From contig NZ_CP090423.1 in assembly GCF_023518235.1 (NCBI RefSeq), forward strand, positions 3,365,001-3,429,000: a stretch of 64,000 nucleotides of DNA, given 5' to 3'. Origin of the DNA: Stenotrophomonas maltophilia (lineage in GTDB: Bacteria; Pseudomonadota; Gammaproteobacteria; Xanthomonadales; Xanthomonadaceae). Below are positions 58,223 to 64,000 of this stretch, in pieces. The notes under the pieces are model-generated. The model was not told where the DNA came from. It searched no databases and saw only the letters and a list, made by a program, of their open reading frames with translations. Position 1 is the stretch's first letter. Each line of letters opens with the position of its first letter. Made by a program: the position numbers and the translations under genes.

Positions 58223-60415
58223 ATGGATGTCTCCCACCTGCTTGATGGCCTGAACCCGGCCCAGCGCGAAGCCGTCTCCGCTCCCCCCGGCCACCACCTG
58301 GTGCTGGCCGGTGCCGGTTCCGGCAAGACCCGCGTACTCACCCACCGCATCGCCTGGCTGCATGAAGTCGACGGCGTGCCGACCCACGGCATTTTCGCGG
58401 TGACCTTCACCAACAAGGCGGCCGGCGAAATGCGCCACCGCATCGACGCCCAGCTGCCCAATGGCAGCCGCGGCATGTGGATCGGCACCTTCCACGGCCT
58501 GGCCAACCGCCTGCTGCGCCTGCACTGGCAGGACGCCAAGCTGCCCGAAGGCTTCCAGGTGATGGATTCGGACGACCAGCTGCGGCTGGTCAAGCGCGTG
58601 GTGCAGGCGCTGGAACTGGACGACGGCAAGTACCCGGCCAAGCAGATCGCGTGGTGGATCAACGCGCAGAAGGATGAGGGCCGCCGCCCGCAGCACATCC
58701 AGCCCGAGCCGAACGATGCGTGGCTGGAAACCATGCGCCAGGCCTACATCGAGTACCAGGCGCGCTGCGACCGCGCCGGCCTGGTCGACTTCGCCGAGCT
58801 GCTGCTGCGCGCGCACGAACTGCTGCGCGACAACCCCGCGCTGCTGTCGCACTACCGCGCCCGCTTCCGCGAAATCCTGGTGGACGAGTTCCAGGATACC
58901 AACGCCATCCAGTACGCCTTCGTGCGCGTGCTGGCCGGTGATTCCGGCCACGTGTTCGTGGTCGGCGACGATGACCAGGCCATCTACGGCTGGCGCGGCG
59001 CCAAGGTCGAGAACGTGCAGGGTTTCCTGCGCGATTTCCCGGGTGCGCAGACCATCCGCCTGGAACAGAACTACCGCTCCACCGCCAACATCCTCGGTGC
59101 CGCCAATGCGGTGATCGCGCACAACCCCGACCGCATCGGCAAGCAGCTGTGGACCGACAGCGGCGACGGCGAGCCGATCGACCTGTATGCCGCATACAAC
59201 GAGATGGACGAGGCGCGCTACATCGTCGAGCGTGCACGCCAGTGGGTGCGCGACGGTGGCAGCTACACCGAAGTGGCCGTGCTCTACCGCAGCAACGCAC
59301 AGTCGCGCGCGCTGGAAGAAGCGCTGCTGAGCGAGCAGGTGCCGTACCGCGTGTACGGTGGCATGCGCTTCTTCGAGCGTGCCGAAATCAAGGATGCGCT
59401 GGCCTACCTGCGCCTGCTGTCCAACCGCAACGATGACGCCGCCTTCGAGCGCGCGGTCAACACGCCCACCCGTGGCATCGGCGACCGCACGCTGGACGAA
59501 GTGCGCCGCGAGGCGCGCGCGCAGGGCATCTCGCTGTGGGAAGCGACCATGCTGGTCACCCAGGGCAGCGCGCTGGCCGCACGTGCGCGCAATGCGCTGG
59601 CCGGCTTCCTGATGCTGGTCAACGAGCTGCAGGCGCAGACCCTGCACATGACCCTGGCCGAGCGCGTGGATCACGTGCTGGCCCGCTCGCAGCTGCGCGA
59701 GCACTGGAGCAAGGAAAGCCGCAACGCGTTGGATTCGGAATCGCGCACCGACAACCTCGACGAACTGGTCTCGGTGGCCTCGCGCTTCGTGCGCCGTGCC
59801 GATGACATTGAGGAAGTGGGCGAGGACATGGATGAGCTGGTCGCGTTCCTGGCCTATGCCGCGCTGGAGGCCGGTGAAGGCCAGGCGCAGGCGGGCGAGG
59901 ACGGCGTGCAGCTGATGACCCTGCACTCGGCCAAGGGCCTGGAATTCCCGCTGGTGTTCCTCGCCGGCCTGGAAGAAGGCCTGTTCCCCAGCGCACGTTC
60001 GCTGGAGGAAAGCGGGCGGCTGGAAGAAGAGCGCCGCCTGGCCTACGTGGGCATCACCCGCGCACGCCAGAAGCTGGTGCTGAGCTATGCCGAATCGCGC
60101 CGCATCCACGGCCAGGACAACTACAGCCTGCCGTCGCGCTTCCTGCGCGAGATCCCGCGCGAGCTGCTGCACGAAGTGCGCCCGAAGGTGCAGGTCTCGC
60201 GGCCGGCCTCGATGGGCGCCAGCCGGGTGATGGGCCATGCCTCGATCGAGGCACCGCCGGTCAAGCTGGGTGCACTGGTCACCCATCCCAAGTTCGGCGA
60301 AGGCATGGTGACCGACTACGAAGGCAGCGGCGCGCATGCCCGCGTCCAGGTCGAGTTTGCCGACGCCGGCAGCAAGTGGCTGGTGATGGCCTACGCCAAC
60401 CTGACGGTGATCTGA
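58223..60415 (+). CDS. uvrD: DNA helicase II (UvrD)
   Basis: A 730-aa SF1A 3'-5' helicase for mismatch and excision repair. Walker A GAGSGKTR, motif Ia FTNKAAGEM, motif II DEFQDTN, motif III VVGDDDQAIYGWRGA, motif IV QNYRST, motif V LHSAKGLEFPLVF and motif VI YVGITRARQ are all present. The C-terminal Tudor-like end (VTHPKFGEGMVTDYEG) is UvrD-specific and argues against Rep. Length matches. It follows the FAD protein closely; a second-family palindrome lies just past its stop. Confidence 0.96.
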   Translation: MDVSHLLDGLNPAQREAVSAPPGHHLVLAGAGSGKTRVLTHRIAWLHEVDGVPTHGIFAVTFTNKAAGEMRHRIDAQLPNGSRGMWIGTFHGLANRLLRLHWQDAKLPEGFQVMDSDDQLRLVKRVVQALELDDGKYPAKQIAWWINAQKDEGRRPQHIQPEPNDAWLETMRQAYIEYQARCDRAGLVDFAELLLRAHELLRDNPALLSHYRARFREILVDEFQDTNAIQYAFVRVLAGDSGHVFVVGDDDQAIYGWRGAKVENVQGFLRDFPGAQTIRLEQNYRSTANILGAANAVIAHNPDRIGKQLWTDSGDGEPIDLYAAYNEMDEARYIVERARQWVRDGGSYTEVAVLYRSNAQSRALEEALLSEQVPYRVYGGMRFFERAEIKDALAYLRLLSNRNDDAAFERAVNTPTRGIGDRTLDEVRREARAQGISLWEATMLVTQGSALAARARNALAGFLMLVNELQAQTLHMTLAERVDHVLARSQLREHWSKESRNALDSESRTDNLDELVSVASRFVRRADDIEEVGEDMDELVAFLAYAALEAGEGQAQAGEDGVQLMTLHSAKGLEFPLVFLAGLEEGLFPSARSLEESGRLEEERRLAYVGITRARQKLVLSYAESRRIHGQDNYSLPSRFLREIPRELLHEVRPKVQVSRPASMGASRVMGHASIEAPPVKLGALVTHPKFGEGMVTDYEGSGAHARVQVEFADAGSKWLVMAYANLTVI

Positions 60416-60423
60416 TCACTGTT

Positions 60424-60464
60424 GGGGTCGGAGCCCTTTTCCGTTGGAAAAGGGCTCCGACCCC
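60424..60464. repeat. Second-family palindrome (GGGGTC...GACCCC), copy 3
   Basis: A 41-bp palindrome with arms GGGGTCGGAGCCCTTTTCC and GGAAAAGGGCTCCGACCCC around GTT. It starts 8 nt past the uvrD stop and lies just before the PTPase gene. Confidence 0.88.
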
Positions 60465-60478
60465 GATACGCTGCGGCC

Positions 60479-60805
60479 ATGACCCGCAACGTGCTGTTCC
60501 TCTGCAGCCAGAACCGCCTGCGCAGCCCGACGGCCGAGCAGGTGTTCGCCGAATGGCCGGGCATCGAGACGGCCTCGGCCGGGCTGCTGGCCGACGCCGA
60601 GGAAGTGCTCAGCCCCGAGCTGCTGCAGTGGGCCGACCTGGTGTTCGTGATGGAAAAGGCCCACCGCAACCGGCTGTCCAGCCGTTACAAGCCGTGGCTG
60701 AAGGGCAAGCGGGTGATCTGCCTGGATATCCCCGACGACTACGACTACATGGACCCGGTGCTGGTGGAACTGCTCACGCGCAAAGTGACCCCGTTCCTGC
60801 GCTGA
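60479..60805 (+). CDS. Low-molecular-weight PTPase-like protein
   Basis: A 108-aa protein resembling the COG4551 predicted protein-tyrosine phosphatases. The P-loop FLCSQNRLRSPTAEQ gives the CX5R motif (C9, R15). It is shorter than normal LMW-PTPs (about 150 aa); the acidic DDYDYMDP segment may hold the general acid. The start at MTRNVLFLC is fixed by the P-loop; the frame before it runs through the palindrome. Substrate unknown. Confidence 0.83.
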   Translation: MTRNVLFLCSQNRLRSPTAEQVFAEWPGIETASAGLLADAEEVLSPELLQWADLVFVMEKAHRNRLSSRYKPWLKGKRVICLDIPDDYDYMDPVLVELLTRKVTPFLR

Positions 60806-60817
60806 CCGCATCTCCCC

Positions 60818-60880
60818 GTAGAGTCGAGCTTGCTCGACTGCCTTGTGCCGCTGGAAGCAGTCGAGCAAGCTCGACTCTAC
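60818..60880. repeat. Inverted pair of GTAG palindromes
   Basis: Plus unit GTAGAGTCGAGCTTGCTCG (60818-60839) and minus unit AGTCGAGCAAGCTCGACTC then TAC (60858-60880), with fully matching stems. It lies between the PTPase gene and the convergent lipoprotein gene. Confidence 0.9.
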
Positions 60881-60895
60881 AACCAGGACAGAACC

Positions 60896-61522
60896 TCAGT
60901 GCTGCGCCTTGGAAGTGGTCGCGGCATCCTGTTCGGACATCGACTGCTGCAGGCTGCTGGTGAAACTCTTTACCGCGCGCTCCAGTGCGATCTCCCAGTT
61001 CTCGCGTGATGGCACCTGAAAGATGTTCGCGCCATGTCCGGTGGCGGTGAAGGTCCGGGTCTGGCCGTTGTTCCGCGCAACGACCTGCACCGAAATGTCG
61101 GCCAGCATCTGTTGTGTGGATGACACCATCCGGAAGAAGTTTGCCGGCATCTTGACCGAGAAATCGGTGAGCGAGGCCTCCAGTTGCGTGCATGACGTTT
61201 CGCATTGGTCGGCGGTGCGATAACCCATGTTGCGCAATGCCTGGATCATGATCTCGCGTGTCTTGTCCGCGGCTGTGGTGGACTCGACGGAGACAAGAAC
61301 GCCGTTGCCTTGACGAACCACCCCGGCAATGTTCTTCGCGCGGTCGGCTGCCGCAACCTCCGGGAAATAGACCGGACGACTGTCGCGCACCGGCGCTACC
61401 ACCACCACCGGACCCTGTTCGGGATTCACCCGGATATCGGGCACGTTCACGCGCACCACCTCGGTGCGGATGCCGCAGCCGGTGAGCAACAGCAGCAGTG
61501 CCGGTGCAATGATCGACTTCAT
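60896..61522 (-). CDS. YajG-like lipoprotein
   Basis: A 208-aa lipoprotein beginning MKSIIAPALLLLLTGCGIR, lipobox LLTGC, so acylated at C17 or close by. The remainder, with VVVVAPVRDSRPVYFP and NMGYRTADQ, resembles uncharacterised YajG-type proteins. Two cysteines in DQCETSCTQ may form a disulfide. The C-terminus (SEQDAATTSKAQH) is polar. An in-frame upstream extension passes through repeat sequence and is rejected. Confidence 0.78.
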   Translation of the reverse strand: MKSIIAPALLLLLTGCGIRTEVVRVNVPDIRVNPEQGPVVVVAPVRDSRPVYFPEVAAADRAKNIAGVVRQGNGVLVSVESTTAADKTREIMIQALRNMGYRTADQCETSCTQLEASLTDFSVKMPANFFRMVSSTQQMLADISVQVVARNNGQTRTFTATGHGANIFQVPSRENWEIALERAVKSFTSSLQQSMSEQDAATTSKAQH

Positions 61523-61609
61523 GTATTCCCCCTGTTGGAATGGTGTCGTTGCGACGCGCATTATCGCTCGGCCGGCAGGCGGGGGGAGGGCAATTGGTAA
61601 TGGCAGAAG

Positions 61610-61632
61610 CAGTCGAGCAAGCTCGACTCTAC
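61610..61632 (-). repeat. Single GTAG palindrome
   Basis: CAGTCGAGCAAGCTCGACTC then TAC, a minus-oriented unit with the same stem sequence as the pair at 60818-60880. It lies 32 nt before the next gene, in its leader. Confidence 0.85.
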
Positions 61633-61664
61633 AATAGCGGCCACATCCTCCAGGAATGCCTCCG

Positions 61665-62219
61665 ATGACCGAACCGACCCTGCACGTCACCGTGATGTTG
61701 AACGCCAAGCTGCAGCCCGCGCATCGTCATGAACTGTTCGAGGATCCGCTCGACGCATTGATGCAGGCTGCCGAGATCGGCGAGATCGTCGGTGGTGGCA
61801 CCGCGACTTCCGACGAGGGCGAGGTGCTGTACGGCGATATCGAGGTGGCGCTGGTGGATGCGGCCGGCGTGCCCAAGCTGATCGACCTGCTGGAACAGCT
61901 GGGGGCACCGAAGGGCTCACAACTGCAGGGCGCGGGCGAGGCCAATCGCCACTTCGGCGTGACCGAGGGTCTGGGTATCTACCTCGACGGCCTGAACCTG
62001 CCGGACGAGGTCTACGAACAGTGCGACTCCAACCATGTGTTCGAGCAGCTGTCCGAGCGCATCGATGGCCTGGGCGAGATCTGCAGCTGGTGGCAGGGCC
62101 CGAGCGAGACCGCGCTGTACATGTATGGCCAGTCGTTCGAGGCGATGCGTGAGGCCATCGCCGAGTTCGTGGCCAGCTACCCGCTGTGCCAGAACGCACG
62201 CGTGGTGCAGATCGCCTGA
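61665..62219 (+). CDS. Hypothetical protein
   Basis: A 184-aa acidic, soluble protein with no signal or membrane segment, beginning MTEPTLHVTVMLNAKLQPAH. It has an evenly alternating beta/alpha appearance: VTVMLNAKLQ, VLYGDIEVALVD, GVTEGLGIYLDGL, ALYMYGQSFEAMREAIAEF. Codon bias and composition look native. I do not recognise the family. A start three codons earlier (61656) is possible. Neighbours are a GTAG unit and an inverted GTAG pair. Confidence 0.75.
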   Translation: MTEPTLHVTVMLNAKLQPAHRHELFEDPLDALMQAAEIGEIVGGGTATSDEGEVLYGDIEVALVDAAGVPKLIDLLEQLGAPKGSQLQGAGEANRHFGVTEGLGIYLDGLNLPDEVYEQCDSNHVFEQLSERIDGLGEICSWWQGPSETALYMYGQSFEAMREAIAEFVASYPLCQNARVVQIA

Positions 62220-62232
62220 GGGCAGGCCTGAT

Positions 62233-62298
62233 GTAGAGCCGAGCCCATGCTCGGCTGCTTTTCCCGCCAGAAGCAGCCGAGCGTGGGCTCGGCTCTAC
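62233..62298. repeat. Inverted pair of GTAG palindromes
   Basis: Plus unit GTAGAGCCGAGCCCATGCTC from 62233 and minus unit GCCGAGCGTGGGCTCGGCTC then TAC to 62298. It lies just past the stop of the hypothetical gene. Confidence 0.9.
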
Positions 62299-62390
62299 AG
62301 GCGCCGGATTGATCCTGCTCAAGGCGCGGCCTGCACATCGGGTGTGCAATGGTGGCGTTTCCATTTGGCTGATCGCGACGGAGCCCCATC

Positions 62391-62837
62391 ATGTACAAGC
62401 GCATCCTGATTGCCACCGACGGGTCCGAGCTGGCCGACAAGGGCCTGGCCAAGGGTCTGGAGCTGGCCAAGGACCTCAACGCCGAGGTCGATATCGTGAC
62501 TGTTTCCGAGCCGTGGGCCGTCGGCATGTACGACGCCATGGGCTGGAGCGTGGGCTACATGAACAGCCCCGAGTACAAGGCCGACCGCGAGGAAGGCGCG
62601 CAGAAGGTGCTGCAGCCGGCGCTGGCCAAGGCCGCCGAGCAGGGCATTACCGCCAACCCGGTGCATGTGCTGGACCGCTATGCGGCCGACGGCATCATCG
62701 AGACCGCCGGCGAGCGCAACAGCGACCTGATCGTGATGACCTCGCACGGCCGCCGTGGCGTGACCCGCGTGCTGCTGGGCAGCCAGACCGCCGAAGTGCT
62801 GGCACGCAGCACCCTGCCGGTGCTGGTGATCCGCTGA
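62391..62837 (+). CDS. Universal stress protein (UspA family)
   Basis: A 148-aa single-domain USP. MYKRILIATDGSELADKG is the N-terminal strand and Asp of the ATP site, and MTSHGRRGVTRVLLGSQTAE is the nucleotide-binding glycine region, so it is likely of the ATP-binding kind. Role in stress resilience by family only. Start at the first Met; leader has GGAGCCCC. Confidence 0.92.
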   Translation: MYKRILIATDGSELADKGLAKGLELAKDLNAEVDIVTVSEPWAVGMYDAMGWSVGYMNSPEYKADREEGAQKVLQPALAKAAEQGITANPVHVLDRYAADGIIETAGERNSDLIVMTSHGRRGVTRVLLGSQTAEVLARSTLPVLVIR

Positions 62838-62942
62838 TCCACACCCGATGATTCAAGCGTTCCCGGGGAGGGGACCTGACGCCGGTGCGCAGGATGCGCG
62901 CCGGCGTTGTTTTCTGTGGGGGCCGTGCCGATTGCCATGATG

Positions 62943-62981
62943 GGGGTCAGAGCCCTTTCCTGCGGAAAGGGATCCGGCCCC
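62943..62981. repeat. Second-family palindrome (GGGGTC...GGCCCC), copy 4
   Basis: A 39-bp imperfect palindrome with left arm GGGGTCAGAGCCCTTTCC and right arm GGAAAGGGATCCGGCCCC around TGC. Three positions mismatch in the stem, the most of any copy. It lies between the convergent usp and DUF2782 genes, 8 nt before the DUF2782 stop. Confidence 0.82.
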
Positions 62982-62988
62982 GGTCACC

Positions 62989-63273
62989 TCACCAGCTGTA
63001 CAGCTTCCAGTACACCGGCGACACGCCGTCCTTGTCGTTGTCGAAGCGGCCGTCGCCGTTCTTGTCGTACATGTAGAACGGCGCGCCACGCGCCGGGGTC
63101 ACCTTGACCATGCGCAGCTGGCCGGACACCCGGTATTCCTCGATGGTGTCACCGTTGTCCATGGTGCGCTTGGAAACATCGGCACCCTTCACGTCCACCG
63201 GGGGAGCCCCGGCGCCACCCATGCTGGCGCAGCCGGCCAGCAGGAGCAGGGAGGCCAGCATCAGAGTCTTCAT
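62989..63273 (-). CDS. DUF2782 lipoprotein
   Basis: A 94-aa lipoprotein with lipobox LLLAGCASM (C15). The remainder, EEYRVSGQLRMVKVTPARGA with FYMYDKNGDGRF and an Asp-rich segment, matches the DUF2782 family found upstream of polA in Xanthomonadaceae. The DKNGDGRFDNDKDG stretch looks EF-hand-like but the spacing does not fit a standard loop. Divergent from polA. Confidence 0.87.
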   Translation of the reverse strand: MKTLMLASLLLLAGCASMGGAGAPPVDVKGADVSKRTMDNGDTIEEYRVSGQLRMVKVTPARGAPFYMYDKNGDGRFDNDKDGVSPVYWKLYSW

Positions 63274-63372
63274 GGGTGGGGTTCCTTTGCCTGGAATGAG
63301 CTTGGATTATGCCCCATCGCCACGTCGGCGCCGTGTCGCCGCGATGCAGGCACGGGCGCGTAGAATCGACCC

Positions 63373-64000
63373 ATGAGCAGATTAGTCCTGATCGACGGGT
63401 CCAGTTACCTGTACCGCGCGTTCCACGCGCTGCCGCCCCTGTCCAATGCACAGGGTGAACCCACCGGCGCGCTGTTCGGCGTGGTCAACATGCTGCGTTC
63501 CACGCTGAAGGAACGTCCGGCCTACGTGGCGTTCGTGGTGGATGCGCCGGGCAAGACCTTCCGCGACGACCTGTACGAGCAGTACAAGGCCAACCGCCCG
63601 CCGATGCCCGACGAGCTGCGCAGCCAGGTCGAGCCGATGTGCCGCATCGTCGAGGCGCTGGGCATCAGCATCCTGCGCGTGCCCGGCGTGGAAGCCGACG
63701 ATGTGATCGGCACGCTGGCGCTGCAGGGCGTGGCGCAGGACTTGAAGGTGACCATCTCCACCGGCGACAAGGACTTCGCGCAGCTGGTGCGCCCGGGCAT
63801 CGAGCTGGTCAACACCATGACCGGCAGCCGCATGGATTCGGACGCGGCGGTGATGGACAAGTTCGGCGTGCGCGCCGACCAGATCATCGACCTGCTGGCG
63901 CTGATGGGCGACACCGTCGACAACGTGCCGGGCGTTGAGAAGTGCGGGCCGAAGACCGCGGCCAAGTGGCTGGCCGAGTATCAGCACCTGGACGGGGTGA
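63373..64000 (+). CDS. polA: DNA polymerase I, N-terminal part
   Basis: The 5' end of polA; the window stops after 209 codons. The visible part is the 5'-3' exonuclease (FEN) domain. It has [16 protein letters not shown], the acidic clusters [13 protein letters not shown] and [22 protein letters not shown], and [12 protein letters not shown], all as expected. The start at MSRLVLID is 8 nt after GTAGAATCG. The 3' part continues beyond 64000. Confidence 0.96.
   Translation, partial: MSRLVLIDGSSYLYRAFHALPPLSNAQGEPTGALFGVVNMLRSTLKERPAYVAFVVDAPGKTFRDDLYEQYKANRPPMPDELRSQVEPMCRIVEALGISILRVPGVEADDVIGTLALQGVAQDLKVTISTGDKDFAQLVRPGIELVNTMTGSRMDSDAAVMDKFGVRADQIIDLLALMGDTVDNVPGVEKCGPKTAAKWLAEYQHLDGV

Noticed and set aside
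56819..60337. Open frame of more than 1100 codons on the minus strand over the FAD protein and uvrD
   Set aside because: Mirror of the third-position GC bias of uvrD; no motifs, no ribosome binding site.

Overview
This window is chromosomal DNA from a high-GC gammaproteobacterium of the Xanthomonadaceae, most probably the Stenotrophomonas maltophilia complex. The best evidence is the dense set of short intergenic palindromes headed by GTAG (the SMAG/REP family described in S. maltophilia) together with a REP-associated tyrosine transposase (RAYT). The gene content agrees: TatABC, TamAB, an S46 dipeptidyl-peptidase, a DcaP-type porin, rsmG-parA-parB and the DUF2782 lipoprotein next to polA. 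Nearly every gene is core. I see no prophage, integron, CRISPR array, tRNA or canonical insertion sequence.

Layout. 1-1.8 kb: 3' part of an rRNA operon (23S, spacer, 5S, terminator). 2-6.3 kb: a chemoreceptor, an alpha/beta hydrolase and hemH, all on the minus strand. 6.5-8.9 kb: a SYLF lipid-binding protein and tatABC. 9-12.5 kb: a BPSS1780-type membrane protein, a class I glutamine amidotransferase and a GspE/PulE-type ATPase (minus). 12.6-23.8 kb: glyQS, tamAB and an S46 peptidase. 23.9-35.1 kb: an acetate/carboxylate block made of an SLC5-type hybrid histidine kinase, a NarL-type response regulator, acs, a DcaP porin and an MHS-family transporter. Inside this block sit mntP, with a yybP-ykoY manganese riboswitch and a MntR-like box, and the RAYT gene. 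35.2-43.3 kb: aldehyde dehydrogenase, xthA, a GlsB-like protein, a phosphopantetheinyl transferase, rsmG-parA-parB, and a cassette of sugar epimerase, GT2 glycosyltransferase and LAB_N membrane protein. 43.5-51.4 kb: a DUF885 peptidase-like protein and a czc-type divalent-metal RND efflux operon headed by a small His-rich protein. 51.6-64 kb: RidA/LysR divergent pair, a DnaQ-like exonuclease, rpmB-rpmG, cardiolipin synthase, an FAD/NAD(P)-binding protein with uvrD, a small PTPase, lipoproteins, a universal stress protein and the start of polA.

How the genes work together. The SLC5 kinase, LuxR-type regulator and acs match the CrbS/CrbR (acetate switch) arrangement known from Vibrio and Pseudomonas. 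The adjacent porin and MHS transporter would fit carboxylate uptake. TamA and TamB overlap at GTGA and form one envelope-assembly module. The epimerase-GT2-LAB_N genes overlap or abut and look like a polyprenyl-linked uronic-acid supply route for LPS modification.

The most unusual content lies between genes. There are many GTAG palindromes with diverse but self-complementary stems, one of them apparently split by a 72-bp insertion. Two genes take their stop codon from a GTAG head. A second palindrome family (four copies, no GTAG, arms that covary) is present. The manganese exporter appears to have two layers of control. I did not find a convincing new multi-gene system. All coordinates and motifs were read by eye, and no database search was possible.
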